DNA of 50,776 nt. Source: Streptomyces sp. NRRL B-1347 (GTDB taxonomy: Bacteria; Actinomycetota; Actinomycetes; Streptomycetales; Streptomycetaceae). Numbering within the stretch: the stretch's first letter is position 1; the number at the start of each line of letters is the position of its first letter. The notes below the pieces were generated by a model. The model saw only the letters and a list, made by a program, of their open reading frames with translations. It was not told where the DNA came from and made no database searches. A program made the translations under genes and the position numbers. Shown piece by piece: positions 1 to 8,867 of this stretch. The stretch spans positions 1 to 50,776 of the forward strand of contig NZ_JOJM01000060.1 of NCBI RefSeq assembly GCF_000720325.1, in the 5' to 3' direction.

Positions 1-307
1 CCCCCACCACCCCCACCGGCACGAGCACCCGCACCACCCCCTGCGGCAGCACGGCCTGCGGCACCGCCGCGAGCACGGCCCCCGGCAGATAGAGGAAGTG
101 CCGGTCCGCGTACGGCGAGCGCCCTTCCAGCCATGCTTCGGCCGCCCGCGCCACGATCCCGTTGTCCATGCCGCCGTCCGGCACCCGGCAGGCGACCCGC
201 AGCACGAGCGCGCCGAGGACCACCCCGAGCACCGCCCACGCCTGCCACGCGGCGGGCCGCAGCCACCATCCCGTACCGCCGGAAACATCACTTTTGCCCG
301 CGTTCAT
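1..307 (-). CDS. Putative membrane glycosyltransferase (GT87-like), 5' part only
   Basis: Reading the minus strand from an ATG at 305-307 gives 102 codons without a stop before the window edge, so only the N-terminus is present. It has a short polar start, one hydrophobic segment at about residues 21-40, then a loop with an Asp (D48) and the motif SPYADRHFLYLPG followed by another hydrophobic stretch. That pattern resembles the first membrane segment and catalytic loop of GT-C type mannosyl/glucosyltransferases (GT87, formerly DUF2029), which use polyprenyl-linked sugars at the membrane. The family assignment is an inference from this fragment alone. It is divergent from the next gene. I see no good ribosome site before the ATG. 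Confidence 0.5.
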   Translation of the reverse strand, partial: MNAGKSDVSGGTGWWLRPAAWQAWAVLGVVLGALVLRVACRVPDGGMDNGIVARAAEAWLEGRSPYADRHFLYLPGAVLAAVPQAVLPQGVVRVLVPVGVVG

Positions 308-381
308 GCGGCTCAGGCTAGGGCGAGAACCCGCCTCGACCCCGGCTCAACATCCCCACCGCCCCGTCTAAGATGCCGCGC

Positions 382-1230
382 ATGAGCTTTGGGCAAGGGG
401 GACCTCAGTGGGGTCCGGGGGGCTCGCAGACCCCGGACTGGGCGGCACTGGCCGAAGCGTCCGAGAAGCGCGCCCGCCGCCGCAAGTGGCTCCTGATGGG
501 CGGCGGCGCACTCGCCACCATCGGCGTCGCCACGGCCGTGGCCGTCGCCGTCGTCTCCGCCAACGGCGACGACGCCTCCGCCTCCAACAAGCCCGCGAGC
601 GAGCTGCCCTCGTCCCCGGACATCCCCGGCGCCTCCTCGGCCCCCGAGCCGTCCTTCGAGGCGACCACTCCCCCGCCCCCGCCGGACCCGAAGGACTACA
701 TCTCCAGCGCGGACAAGGACAAGGCGCCCCTGAGCGCCGCGATCCTCTTCCCCGGCACGAAGCTGACCTCCGGCGACAAGGTCTACAAGAAGGGCGCCAC
801 CGCCGACACCAAGCGGTGCGCCTCGGTCGCCCAGCCGGTCCTCGGCCGCGTCCTCACCCAGAACAAGTGCACCAAACTGATGCGCGTCACCTACGCCCGG
901 GGCGGCGTCGCCGTCACCGTCGGCGTCGCCGTCTTCGACACCCAGGCCCAGGCCGCCAAGGTCAAGAAGCAGGCCGACAAGGGCCTGGTCACCTCGCTGC
1001 CGGGCAAGGGCGTCGGCACGTTCTGCCGGACGGCGGTCTGCCGCGGCACGTACAACGCGTACGGCCGCTACGCGTACTTCACGACGACCGGCTTCCTCGC
1101 CGCCAAGGACGTCACCGAGAAGGACCGCAAGGCGTACGAGGTCGGCGACGACCTCGCCCGCTTCGCCTTCAACCAGATCAACCGCCGCGGCGAGGCACAG
1201 GCGTCGGCCGCCGCCAACAACCCCGAGTAG
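382..1230 (+). CDS. Membrane-anchored extracytoplasmic protein of unknown function
   Basis: About 282 residues from the ATG that gives MSFGQGG; an in-frame ATG at 373 would add three residues, and neither start has a clear ribosome site. The layout is a short Gly/Pro-rich cytoplasmic tail, a basic patch (ARRRKW, about residues 31-36), one transmembrane helix (about 36-59), an acidic and then Pro-rich linker (about 62-105), and a globular C-terminal domain of about 170 residues with four cysteines (in KRCAS, NKCTK and FCRTAVC), probably disulfide-bonded outside the cell. It looks like the conserved Streptomyces single-pass proteins encoded next to truA. No enzymatic motif is recognised. It ends 22 bp from the convergent truA stop. 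Confidence 0.75.
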   Translation: MSFGQGGPQWGPGGSQTPDWAALAEASEKRARRRKWLLMGGGALATIGVATAVAVAVVSANGDDASASNKPASELPSSPDIPGASSAPEPSFEATTPPPPPDPKDYISSADKDKAPLSAAILFPGTKLTSGDKVYKKGATADTKRCASVAQPVLGRVLTQNKCTKLMRVTYARGGVAVTVGVAVFDTQAQAAKVKKQADKGLVTSLPGKGVGTFCRTAVCRGTYNAYGRYAYFTTTGFLAAKDVTEKDRKAYEVGDDLARFAFNQINRRGEAQASAAANNPE

Positions 1231-1251
1231 AACGAACGCTCTATCCGGAGT

Positions 1252-2106
1252 TCAGCAACATCCCGCCGACGGCAGCGACCGCTTGTTGCGCGCCTCCACA
1301 CTGCGCGCCGCCAGCAGCTCGTCCGCCGGATAGCCGACTTCCTCCAGGGTGAGCCCGTGCGGCCGCACCACGTGCACCGCCGAGTCCCGCACCCCCGCCG
1401 CCAGCACCTTGCCCGGCCAGTCCGGCGACCGGTGCCCGTCCCCCACGAACAGCATGGCCCCCACCAGGGAGCGCACCATGTTGTGGCAGAAGGCGTCCGC
1501 CCGCACGGTGGCCTCGAGAACGCCGTCGGGCCGCCGCTCCCACCGCAGCTCCTGGAGCGTACGGATGGTGGTCGCGCCCTCGCGCCGCTTGCAGTACGCG
1601 GCGAAGTCGTGCTCGCCGATGAGCGCCTGCGCGGCCTCGTTCATCGCGTCCAGGTCGAGCGTCCAGTCGTGCCACAGGACGTGCCCGCGCAGCAGCGGGT
1701 CCACGCCACCGGGGTGGTCGGTCACGCGGTAGGCGTACCGGCGCCAGATCGCCGAGAACCGCGCGTTGAACCCCGCCGGCGCCTCCTCCGCCTGCCAGAT
1801 CCGCACGTCGTGCGGCAGCCGTCCGGCGAGCCGCCGCAGCAGCTTCTCGCGGTGCTCGGCCCACACGCTCTCCGGCAGGTCGACGTGCGCGACCTGGCCG
1901 CGCGCGTGCACCCCGCTGTCGGTCCGCCCGGCCACGGTCAGCTCGTACGTCCGCGCGGACCGGGTCACCGTCCGCAGCGCGTCCTCGATCTCTCCCTGGA
2001 CGGTCCGCTGGCCCTCGCGCTGCTTGGCCCAGCCGGAGAAGTCCTTGCCGTCATAGCTCAGGTCGAGCCGCACCCGGACGAACCCGGGCTCCACTTCCTC
2101 ACTCAC
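1252..2106 (-). CDS. truA: tRNA pseudouridine(38-40) synthase TruA
   Basis: 284 residues, the usual length for actinobacterial TruA. The enzyme isomerises uridines 38-40 in the tRNA anticodon arm. The catalytic Asp lies in [13 protein letters not shown] (D63), the RNA-binding entry motif is near [11 protein letters not shown], and the C-terminal half keeps [13 protein letters not shown] and the [10 protein letters not shown] tail typical of the family. It lies downstream of rplQ, separated by 137 bp holding a strong hairpin and a copy of a dispersed repeat, so it may be transcribed by read-through or from its own promoter. It is convergent with the membrane protein gene at 382-1230. Confidence 0.95.
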   Translation of the reverse strand: MSEEVEPGFVRVRLDLSYDGKDFSGWAKQREGQRTVQGEIEDALRTVTRSARTYELTVAGRTDSGVHARGQVAHVDLPESVWAEHREKLLRRLAGRLPHDVRIWQAEEAPAGFNARFSAIWRRYAYRVTDHPGGVDPLLRGHVLWHDWTLDLDAMNEAAQALIGEHDFAAYCKRREGATTIRTLQELRWERRPDGVLEATVRADAFCHNMVRSLVGAMLFVGDGHRSPDWPGKVLAAGVRDSAVHVVRPHGLTLEEVGYPADELLAARSVEARNKRSLPSAGCC

Positions 2107-2132
2107 ACCGCAATCCTCTCAGGCACACGAAA

Positions 2133-2160
2133 GCGGGCCCGCCCCGAAGGGCGGACCCGC
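2133..2160 (-). terminator. Hairpin terminator downstream of rplQ
   Basis: An inverted repeat with arms of about 12 bp (GCGGGTCCGCCC against GCGGGCCCGCCC, one mismatch) and a CGAA-type loop. It sits between rplQ and truA, downstream of rplQ in the direction of transcription, with no T-tract. It is probably the end of the alpha cluster. Confidence 0.6.
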
Positions 2161-2162
2161 GA

Positions 2163-2204
2163 CGCCCTCAAGGGGCGCGGGGAACTGCGCGACCAGCCAC
2201 GACC
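2163..2204. repeat. Dispersed intergenic repeat, copy 1
   Basis: The 35 bp at 2170-2204 match 2798-2832 at 31 of 35 positions, the first 23 exactly. The element starts with a small hairpin (CGCCC, loop TCAA, GGGGCG) followed by GGGGAACTGCGCGA and a CCAC-rich tail. It lies between rplQ and truA. Confidence 0.75.
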
Positions 2205-2243
2205 AGGCCGCAGCCGACGACGCGCGGTCCCCCAGCAGAACGC

Positions 2244-2732
2244 TTACGCGTCCTTCGACTCCTCAGCGGCCTCATCAGCCTTGGCCGTGTCGACCTTGGC
2301 CTCGGAAACCTCGGCGTCCTTGGCGGCACGCTTCGTGGCCGCCTCGGCCTCACCGGTGGCCTGCTGGGCCACGGTCAGGGCCTCCACCAGCTCGATGACG
2401 GCCATGGGCGCGTTGTCGCCACGGCGGTTACCGATCTTGGTGATACGGGTGTAGCCACCCGGGCGGTTCTCGTAGCGCGGGCCGATCTCGGCGAAGAGCG
2501 TGTGGACGACGCTCTTGTCCGTGATGACCTGGAGCACCTGACGGCGGTTGTGAAGGTCGCCCTTCTTCGCCTTGGTGACCAGACGCTCCGCGAACGGACG
2601 CAGGCGACGGGCCTTCGCCTCGGTCGTGGTGATGCGGCCGTGCTCGAAGAGATCCTTGGCGAGGTTCGCCAGCATCAGCTTCTCGTGCGCGGCGCTGCCG
2701 CCCAGACGGGCACCCTTGGTGGGCTTCGGCAT
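2244..2732 (-). CDS. rplQ: 50S ribosomal protein L17
   Basis: 162 residues. The first 120 or so are a canonical L17 ([20 protein letters not shown] at the start, [20 protein letters not shown] near the core end), which lies at the peptide exit tunnel. The last 40 residues are a low-complexity Ala/Glu/Lys/Asp tail, an acidic extension common in high-GC actinobacteria. The start has a good ribosome site (AAGGAGA, 7 bp before the ATG). It is the last ribosomal gene of the alpha cluster, 137 bp after rpoA. Confidence 0.97.
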   Translation of the reverse strand: MPKPTKGARLGGSAAHEKLMLANLAKDLFEHGRITTTEAKARRLRPFAERLVTKAKKGDLHNRRQVLQVITDKSVVHTLFAEIGPRYENRPGGYTRITKIGNRRGDNAPMAVIELVEALTVAQQATGEAEAATKRAAKDAEVSEAKVDTAKADEAAEESKDA

Positions 2733-2787
2733 GGTGTTTCTCCTTGTGATCTGCCCCGGCCGTATCAGGTACCGGGGTCAGCGGCAC

Positions 2788-2832
2788 CGCGCCCCGTAAG
2801 GGGCGCGGGGAACTGCGCGAACAACCACAACG
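2788..2832. repeat. Dispersed intergenic repeat, copy 2
   Basis: A second copy of the element at 2163-2204, here between rpoA and rplQ. It begins with a perfect hairpin (CGCGCCCC, loop GTAA, GGGGCGCG at 2788-2807) and shares the 23 bp starting at 2798 with copy 1. Both copies lie within about 85 bp downstream of a minus-strand gene and in the same orientation. Confidence 0.75.
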
Positions 2833-2869
2833 CACGCGCAGCCAAAATCAAGCGGCCGGTCCCGAGCTC

Positions 2870-3892
2870 TTAGTACTGCTCGGTCTCGACGAAGCCCGCG
2901 TCCGCGTCGTCATCGGCGCCGAAGGCGTCCGCGGCGGCGGTCGGGTCGAATCCGGGCGGGCTGTCCTTGAGGGCCAGACCCATCCCGTTGAGCTTCATCT
3001 TGACCTCGTCGATGGACTTCGCGCCGAAGTTGCGGATGTCCAGGAGGTCGGCCTCGGAGCGGGCGACGAGCTCACCCACGGAGTGGATGCCCTCACGCTT
3101 GAGGCAGTTGTAGGAGCGGACCGTGAGCTCCAGCTCCTCGATCGGCAGCGCCAGATCGGCGGCGAGCGCGGCGTCCGTCGGGGACGGACCCATGTCGATG
3201 CCCTCGGCGTCGATGTTGAGCTCGCGGGCCAGACCGAACAGCTCGACCAGGGTCTTGCCGGCGGACGCCATGGCATCGCGCGGGCGCATGGCCTGCTTGG
3301 TCTCGACATCGACGATCAGCTTGTCGAAGTCGGTGCGCTGCTCGACACGCGTGGCCTCGACCTTGTACGTGACCTTCAGCACCGGCGAGTAGATCGAGTC
3401 GACCGGGATGCGGCCGATCTCCTGGCCGACCTGCTTGTTCTGCACGGCGGAGACGTAGCCGCGACCGCGCTCGACGGTCAGCTCCATCTCCAGCTTGCCC
3501 TTGCCGTTGAGCGTGGCGAGGACGAGGTCGGGGTTGTGCACCTCGACACCGGCCGGCGGCGCGATGTCGGCGGCGGTGACCAGACCCGGGCCCTGCTTGC
3601 GCAGGTACATCACGACCGGCTCGTCGTGCTCCGAGGAGACGACCAGCTGCTTGATGTTGAGGATGAGGTCGGTGACGTCCTCCTTGACGCCCGGCACGGT
3701 GGTGAACTCGTGCAGGACACCGTCGATGCGGATGGACGTGACCGCCGCACCCGGGATCGAGGACAGGAGGGTCCGACGCAGGGAGTTGCCGAGGGTGTAG
3801 CCGAAGCCCGGCTCCAGCGGCTCGATGACGAACCGGGAGCGGAACTCGTCGACGACCTCTTCGGTCAACGAGGGACGCTGAGCGATCAGCAT
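2870..3892 (-). CDS. rpoA: RNA polymerase alpha subunit
   Basis: 340 residues. The alpha N-terminal domain (about 1-230) drives dimerisation and binds beta and beta-prime; [20 protein letters not shown] is its signature. A linker leads to the C-terminal domain (about 250-320, with [17 protein letters not shown] and [16 protein letters not shown]), which contacts UP elements and activators. The tail is acidic ([16 protein letters not shown]), as in other Streptomyces. The ribosome site is GAAGGA, 8 bp before the ATG. It lies between rpsK (129 bp upstream) and rplQ. Confidence 0.98.
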   Translation of the reverse strand: MLIAQRPSLTEEVVDEFRSRFVIEPLEPGFGYTLGNSLRRTLLSSIPGAAVTSIRIDGVLHEFTTVPGVKEDVTDLILNIKQLVVSSEHDEPVVMYLRKQGPGLVTAADIAPPAGVEVHNPDLVLATLNGKGKLEMELTVERGRGYVSAVQNKQVGQEIGRIPVDSIYSPVLKVTYKVEATRVEQRTDFDKLIVDVETKQAMRPRDAMASAGKTLVELFGLARELNIDAEGIDMGPSPTDAALAADLALPIEELELTVRSYNCLKREGIHSVGELVARSEADLLDIRNFGAKSIDEVKMKLNGMGLALKDSPPGFDPTAAADAFGADDDADAGFVETEQY

Positions 3893-3952
3893 GAAGTGAA
3901 TCCTTCAGTCATGGGCACCCACTATTTGATGCCCTTGAGTAGTACAAGGGTA

Positions 3953-3988
3953 CGGGCGGCACGGCCCCCGAAGGGTACGTACCGCCCG
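3953..3988 (-). other. Intergenic hairpin between rpsK and rpoA
   Basis: Arms CGGGCGG and CCGCCCG enclose 22 bp with partial inner pairing in the 129-bp rpsK-rpoA gap. It could stabilise or attenuate the transcript. It has no T-tract, so I do not call it a terminator. Confidence 0.35.
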
Positions 3989-4021
3989 AATCCTCAAAGC
4001 AACCGCGCAAGCGGCGTCGCG

Positions 4022-4426
4022 TCAGACGCGGCGGCGCTTGGGGGGACGGCAGCCGTTGTGCGGGGTCGGGGTGACGTCCTGGATGGAGCCAACCTCGAGG
4101 CCGGTCGCCTGCAGCGAACGGATGGCGGTCTCACGACCGGAACCCGGGCCCTTGACGAAGACGTCGACCTTGCGCATGCCGTGCTCCTGCGCGCGACGCG
4201 CGGCCGACTCGGCGGCCATCTGCGCGGCGAACGGGGTGGACTTGCGCGAGCCCTTGAAGCCGACGTGGCCGGCGGAGGCCCAGGAGATCACGTTGCCGGT
4301 CGGGTCCGTGATGGACACGATCGTGTTGTTGAACGTGCTCTTGATGTGCGCGTGGCCGTGAGCGACGTTCTTCTTTTCCTTGCGGCGCACCTTCTTGGCA
4401 GCGCCCTGACGACCCTTGGGGGGCAT
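4022..4426 (-). CDS. rpsK: 30S ribosomal protein S11
   Basis: 134 residues, full length. S11 forms part of the platform of the small subunit near the E site and mRNA exit. The family core is clear ([40 protein letters not shown]) and the basic C-terminus ([16 protein letters not shown]) is intact. A ribosome site TAGGAG precedes the ATG by 7 bp. It follows rpsM by 65 bp in the alpha cluster. Confidence 0.98.
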   Translation of the reverse strand: MPPKGRQGAAKKVRRKEKKNVAHGHAHIKSTFNNTIVSITDPTGNVISWASAGHVGFKGSRKSTPFAAQMAAESAARRAQEHGMRKVDVFVKGPGSGRETAIRSLQATGLEVGSIQDVTPTPHNGCRPPKRRRV

Positions 4427-4491
4427 CTTTAACTCCTACGGGAGGTGGTCGGTCCTGCAGCGTCAGCTGTCGATAGACCGCTGAGCGAGGA

Positions 4492-4872
4492 CTACTTCTT
4501 GCCCGGCTTCTTCTTACCGGCGATGGCGCGACGCGGGCCCTTGCGGGTGCGAGCGTTGGTGCTGGTGCGCTGACCGCGGACGGGCAGGCCACGACGGTGG
4601 CGCAGACCCTGGTAGCAGCCGATCTCGACCTTGCGGCGGATGTCGGCCTGGATCTCGCGACGGAGGTCACCCTCGGTCTTGATGTTCTGGTCCACGTACT
4701 CGCGGATCTTGACGAGGTCGTCCTCGGTCAGGTCGCGAACACGGGTGTTGCGGTCGACACCAGTGGCGTCCAGCGTCTGCTGGGACAGCGTCCGGCCGAC
4801 GCCGAACACATAGGTGAGGGCAACCTCGATGCGCTTGTCGCGCGGGAGGTCAACACCTTCAACGCGTGCCAT
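4492..4872 (-). CDS. rpsM: 30S ribosomal protein S13
   Basis: 126 residues, standard length. It starts [20 protein letters not shown] and keeps the helix-two-turns-helix and the basic tail ([20 protein letters not shown]), which contacts tRNA in the P site and bridges to the large subunit. The ribosome site is AGGAG. It lies between rpmJ (190 bp upstream) and rpsK. Confidence 0.98.
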   Translation of the reverse strand: MARVEGVDLPRDKRIEVALTYVFGVGRTLSQQTLDATGVDRNTRVRDLTEDDLVKIREYVDQNIKTEGDLRREIQADIRRKVEIGCYQGLRHRRGLPVRGQRTSTNARTRKGPRRAIAGKKKPGKK

Positions 4873-5062
4873 TCATGGCTCCTGTGAATCTTCGGAGGTC
4901 TTCAGCAGAACCGCTCCCAGCCGCCGTATGAGGTACGTACTGGGTCCCCGGCCTCCGACCGGGGGTGCCGCCCTCCATTACCTGATGGACCTGAAGAGGG
5001 ACGGGCTCTGCATATGTGCTTTTACGTGCGTCGCGCGAAAATCTGCGAGTGCAGTACGTGCG

Positions 5063-5176
5063 TCAGCCCTGGCGCTGCTTGTGGCGCGGGTTGTCGCAAA
5101 TGATCATGACCCGGCCGTGACGGCGGATCACCCTGCACTTGTCGCAGATCTTCTTGACGCTCGGCTTGACCTTCAT
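5063..5176 (-). CDS. rpmJ: 50S ribosomal protein L36 (zinc-binding form)
   Basis: A 37-residue gene: [20 protein letters not shown], then [17 protein letters not shown]. The C-x2-C and C-x4-H ligands identify the zinc-containing C+ form of L36, which sits deep in the 50S near helices 89-91 of 23S rRNA. It lies between infA (59 bp) and rpsM (190 bp), its usual place at the head of the alpha cluster. Confidence 0.95.
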   Translation of the reverse strand: MKVKPSVKKICDKCRVIRRHGRVMIICDNPRHKQRQG

Positions 5177-5235
5177 GGGTGTGAGGTTCTCCGGGTCAGT
5201 GCCACCACCCCGCGCGAGCGGGATACAGGCAAGAT

Positions 5236-5457
5236 CTACTTGTACCGGTAGACGATCCGGCCACGCGTCAGGTCGTACGGAGACAACTCCACCACGACCC
5301 GGTCGTCAGGGAGGATGCGGATGTAGTGCATGCGCATCTTGCCGCTGATGTGTGCCAGGACCTGGTGGCCGTTCTGGAGCTCGACCTTGAACATGGCGTT
5401 CGGCAGAGACTCGACGACAGTGCCCTCGATCTCGATGGCACCTTGCTTCTTGGCCAC
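5236..5457 (-). CDS. infA: Translation initiation factor IF-1
   Basis: 73 residues from a GTG start ([20 protein letters not shown]), the standard IF-1 length. The frame is open further upstream, but GTG at 5457 is preceded by GAAGGGCGAAGC, a good ribosome site, and matches all family members. It is a single OB-fold protein that occupies the A site of the 30S during initiation; the conserved [20 protein letters not shown] and the C-terminal RGRIVYRYK are intact. A hairpin after map suggests infA starts its own transcript. Confidence 0.96.
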   Translation of the reverse strand: MAKKQGAIEIEGTVVESLPNAMFKVELQNGHQVLAHISGKMRMHYIRILPDDRVVVELSPYDLTRGRIVYRYK

Positions 5458-5602
5458 GCTTCGCCCTTCGAATCGACTACCTTGATCGACTCTCTGCGGA
5501 GACGCAGACATGCGAATGCACGAGAGCCGACGCGTCAGTCTACGTCAGTACACCCGGAAAGACGAATCGAGAAAGAATGCCCGTCCGGCAAGATCCTTAA
5601 GC

Positions 5603-5619
5603 AGCCCTGCACCAGGGCT
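5603..5619 (-). terminator. Probable terminator hairpin after map
   Basis: A 7-bp perfect inverted repeat (AGCCCTG / CAGGGCT) with a 3-nt loop, 46 bp past the map stop in the direction of transcription, followed by a short T/A-richer run (GCTTAAGGATCTT). It separates map from infA. Confidence 0.45.
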
Positions 5620-5664
5620 CCACGCTGTCGGCACCCGGGTGCCGCGCGCACCGCGAACCGGGGC

Positions 5665-6501
5665 CTAGCCCAGCGGATCGGGCGCGGCGGTGATGCCGTA
5701 CTCGGCGAGCTTCGCCTTGCCGCCGTCGGGCGCGGTGAGGACCAGCGGCCCCTGCTCGGTCAGCGCGACGGAGTGCTCCCAGTGCGAGGACCAGGTGCCG
5801 TCCGTGGTGATGACCGTCCAGTCGTCCGACAGGACCTCGGTCTTCGGCGTGCCGAGCGACACCATCGGCTCGATCGCGAGGCAGAAGCCGGGCACCAGCT
5901 TGGCCCCGCGCCCGCGCCGCCGCTCCACGTAGTTCAGCAGGTGCGGGTCCATGTGCATCTCGGTGCCGATGCCGTGGCCGCCGTAGTCCTCGATGATCCC
6001 GTACTTGCCGGAGGCGGGCCGCGGCTGGCGGCGGATATACGTCTCGATGGCGCGGGAGACGTCGACGAGCCGGTTGCCCAGCTTCATGGCCGCGATGCCG
6101 GCCCACATCGACTCCTCGGTCACCCGGGACAGCTCGACCAGCTCCGGAGCGTGACCACCGCCCACGAACGCCGTGAACGCGGCGTCGCCGTGCCAGCCGT
6201 CCACGATCGCGCCCGCGTCGATGGAGATGATGTCGCCGTCCTCGAGGACGACGTCGTCGCTCGGGATGCCGTGCACGACGACCTCGTTCTTCGAGGTGCA
6301 GATGGTGGCGGGGAAGCCGCCGTACCCGAGGAAGTTCGACTTGGCGCCGTGCTCGGCGATCACCTTGCGCGCCACGTCGTCCAGGTCCTTGGTGGTCGCG
6401 CCCGGCACCGCCGCCGCGCGCGTGGCCTGGTGGATGGCGGCGACGACAAGTCCCGCCGCACGCATCTTGGCGATCTGCTCGGGAGTCTTGATCTGCACCA
6501 T
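5665..6501 (-). CDS. map: Type I methionine aminopeptidase
   Basis: 278 residues from the ATG giving MVQIKTPEQIAKMRAAG; the frame extends 20 codons further, but this start matches the family. It removes the initiator Met from nascent proteins. All five metal ligands of the pita-bread fold appear in order: the two Asp in SIDAGAIVDGWHGDAAF, His in GHGIGTEMHMD, Glu in FCLAIEPMV and Glu in SSHWEHSVAL. It follows adk by 150 bp that contain a very strong terminator, so it probably has its own promoter. Confidence 0.96.
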   Translation of the reverse strand: MVQIKTPEQIAKMRAAGLVVAAIHQATRAAAVPGATTKDLDDVARKVIAEHGAKSNFLGYGGFPATICTSKNEVVVHGIPSDDVVLEDGDIISIDAGAIVDGWHGDAAFTAFVGGGHAPELVELSRVTEESMWAGIAAMKLGNRLVDVSRAIETYIRRQPRPASGKYGIIEDYGGHGIGTEMHMDPHLLNYVERRRGRGAKLVPGFCLAIEPMVSLGTPKTEVLSDDWTVITTDGTWSSHWEHSVALTEQGPLVLTAPDGGKAKLAEYGITAAPDPLG

Positions 6502-6603
6502 GTCCGGCCTGAGCCTTTCTGAACCTACGAGTACGACGTACGGCAAACGAGGAGTACCCACAACGATACGGCCGCGACGGCGCCCCTCGCGCTCCGCCCA
6601 CAG

Positions 6604-6640
6604 CTGGGCCGCGGCACCCGCCCGGGGTGCCGCGGCCCAG
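6604..6640 (-). terminator. Strong intrinsic terminator after adk
   Basis: A perfect 16-bp inverted repeat (CTGGGCCGCGGCACCC / GGGTGCCGCGGCCCAG) with a 5-nt loop, starting 12 bp beyond the adk stop. It has no T-tract, as is usual in Streptomyces. It would separate secY-adk from map. Confidence 0.8.
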
Positions 6641-6651
6641 TCACAGCTGTA

Positions 6652-7308
6652 TCAGGCGCTCTCGCCCTGGAGGGCGGACATCGCGCGCTGCGTGACCTCG
6701 TCCACCTTGCCGAGGGCCGAGATCGTGACGACCAGGCCCTGCGCCTTGTAGTGGTCGATGATCGGCTCCGTCTCGCGGTGGTAGACGTCGAGCCGCTTGC
6801 GCACGGTCTCTTCCTTGTCGTCGCCGCGCTGGTAGAGCTCGCCGCCGCAGACGTCACAGACGTCCTGCTGCTTCGGCGGGCTGTACGTCACGTGGAAGAC
6901 GTGGCTGGAGTCGTTGCGGCAGATGCGGCGGCCGGCGATGCGCTTGACCACCTCGTCCTCGGGGACCTCCAGGTCGAGGACCGCGTCCAGCTTCTGGCCG
7001 TCCGCCTTGAGCGCCTCGTCCAGGGCCTCGGCCTGCGACACGTTGCGCGGGAAGCCGTCGAGGAGGAAGCCGTTCTCCGCGTCGGCCTTGGCCATGCGGT
7101 CCTTGGCCATGCCGATGGTCACCTCGTCGGGGACGAGGTTGCCGGCGTCCATGAATGCCTTCGCCTGCTTGCCGAGCTCCGTGCCCTGGCTGATGTTGGC
7201 GCGGAAGAGGTCGCCCGTGGAGATGTGCGGGATCGACAGGTTCTTGGCAAGGAACGCGGCCTGCGTTCCCTTGCCTGCACCGGGCGGCCCGACGAGGACG
7301 ATTCGCAT
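6652..7308 (-). CDS. adk: Adenylate kinase
   Basis: 218 residues, long-lid form. It catalyses ATP + AMP to 2 ADP. The P-loop is GPPGAGKGTQA at the N-terminus; the AMP-binding (STGDLFR) and LLDGFPRN motifs follow. The lid (about 126-164) carries CRNDSSHVF and CDVCGGE, so it has three Cys plus a polar residue where zinc-type kinases carry four ligands. Its ATG overlaps the secY stop by one base (TGATG), which indicates translational coupling. Confidence 0.97.
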   Translation of the reverse strand: MRIVLVGPPGAGKGTQAAFLAKNLSIPHISTGDLFRANISQGTELGKQAKAFMDAGNLVPDEVTIGMAKDRMAKADAENGFLLDGFPRNVSQAEALDEALKADGQKLDAVLDLEVPEDEVVKRIAGRRICRNDSSHVFHVTYSPPKQQDVCDVCGGELYQRGDDKEETVRKRLDVYHRETEPIIDHYKAQGLVVTISALGKVDEVTQRAMSALQGESA

Positions 7309-8621
7309 CAGCGGAGGAACCCTTCGTAGTTGCGCTGCTGGAGCTGGCTCTCGATCTGCTTCACGGTCTCCAGGCCCACACCCACGATGATGAGGATGCT
7401 CGTTCCACCGAAGGGGAAGTTCTGGTTGGCCCCGAAGCCCACCAACGCCATCGTTGGCACAAGAGCGATCAGACCCAGATACAGCGAGCCCGGCCAGGTG
7501 ATCCGGTTGAGTACGTAGCTCAGATACTCAGCGGTCGGTCGGCCAGCCCGGATGCCCGGGATGAAGCCACCATACTTCTTCATGTTGTCCGCGACTTCCT
7601 CCGGGTTGAAGGAGATCGCCACGTAGAAGAAGGCGAAGAAGACGATCAGGACGAAGTAGGTGACGATGTAAATCGGGTGGTCACCCTTGGTCAGGTTCTG
7701 CTCGATCCACGTCTTCCAGCCGGACTGACCACCGGCGAACTGGGCGACGAGCGCGGGGATGTAGAGCAGCGACGAGGCGAAGATCACAGGGATGATGCCC
7801 GCCTGGTTGACCTTCAGCGGGATGTACGTCGACGTACCGCCGTAGGACCTGCGGCCGATCATGCGCTTCGCGTACTGCACCGGAATGCGGCGCTGGGCCT
7901 GCTCGACGAAGACCACGAGGCCGACCATGAACAGGCCGACGAGGATGACGGTGCCGAACTCGATCCAGCCGCCGGCCAGGTCACCCGACTTCTTGATGCC
8001 CCACAGGGCGGCCGGGAAGGTCGCGGCGATCGAGATGAACATCAGGATCGACATGCCGTTGCCGATGCCGCGGTCGGTGATGAGCTCACCGAGCCACATG
8101 ACGGTGGCCGTACCGGCGGTCATCGTGATGACCATCGTGATGGTGACGAAGATCGACTGGTCGGGGACGATCTCCGAGGCGACCGGGCAGCCCTGGAACA
8201 GGGTGCCGGTGCGGGCGGTGGCCACCAGGCCGGTGCCCTGCAGGATCGCGAGCGCGATGGTCAGGTAACGCGTGTACTGCGTGATCTTCGCCGTGCCCGC
8301 CTGGCCCTCCTTCTTGAGGGCTTCCAGACGCGGGATCACCACGGTCAACAGCTGCAGGATGATGCTCGCCGTGATGTACGGCATGATGCCGAGCGCGAAG
8401 ATCGTGATCTGCAGGAGCGCGCCACCACTGAACATGTTGACCAGACCGAACAGGCCCTGGTTGGCATTGGCCGCGTCGATACAGGTCTGGACGTTCTTGT
8501 AGTTGATGCCCGGGATCGGGACGTGCGTCCCCAGCCGGTAGATCACGATGATGCCGAGCGTGAAGAGCAGCTTCTTGCGCAGGTCGGGCGTCTTGAACGC
8601 CCGGGCGAACGCGGTGAGCAC
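7308..8621 (-). CDS. secY: Protein translocase subunit SecY
   Basis: 437 residues with ten predicted transmembrane helices, the channel-forming subunit of the Sec translocon. It starts MLTAFARAFKTPDLRKKLLF and carries the typical motifs RLGTHVPIPGIN (helix 1 to plug), GIMPYITASII, and the cytoplasmic loop QRRIPVQYAKRM that contacts the ribosome and SecA. It partners SecE (39328-39612 in this window) and SecG. The 246-bp gap before it holds the rplO terminator, so secY-adk is likely an independent transcript. It is translationally coupled to adk. Confidence 0.98.
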   Translation of the reverse strand: MLTAFARAFKTPDLRKKLLFTLGIIVIYRLGTHVPIPGINYKNVQTCIDAANANQGLFGLVNMFSGGALLQITIFALGIMPYITASIILQLLTVVIPRLEALKKEGQAGTAKITQYTRYLTIALAILQGTGLVATARTGTLFQGCPVASEIVPDQSIFVTITMVITMTAGTATVMWLGELITDRGIGNGMSILMFISIAATFPAALWGIKKSGDLAGGWIEFGTVILVGLFMVGLVVFVEQAQRRIPVQYAKRMIGRRSYGGTSTYIPLKVNQAGIIPVIFASSLLYIPALVAQFAGGQSGWKTWIEQNLTKGDHPIYIVTYFVLIVFFAFFYVAISFNPEEVADNMKKYGGFIPGIRAGRPTAEYLSYVLNRITWPGSLYLGLIALVPTMALVGFGANQNFPFGGTSILIIVGVGLETVKQIESQLQQRNYEGFLR

Positions 8622-8798
8622 GGTGCCTCCTGCGACCCCCGCGCTACTGCGTCAGAGGTGACGGTGGTGAGTCCGACGGATAAGTACGTGTGTGTAGCTA
8701 AAAGTCAAGATCCGCCCGGTCGGTCGCGAGGACAGACCGCGCGGAAAGTAACAGTGCACGCCACCTTACCGGCGACCGTGCCCCCCTAGGAACGACCA

Positions 8799-8832
8799 AC
8801 CGGGGATGCCCCTTTTGTGGGGCATCCCCGGT
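8799..8832 (-). terminator. Terminator hairpin after rplO
   Basis: A perfect 14-bp inverted repeat (ACCGGGGATGCCCC / GGGGCATCCCCGGT) around a 6-nt loop, 35 bp downstream of the rplO stop and upstream of secY. It splits the classical spc operon before secY. Confidence 0.75.
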
Positions 8833-8867
8833 CGGGATCGCTCAAGTCATCGAGACGCCTGAGAACT

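Noticed and set aside
408..1352. A 314-codon plus-strand frame overlapping the membrane protein
   Set aside because: It is Arg/Gly/Pro repeat-like shadow sequence; the frame from 382 encodes a sensible membrane protein.
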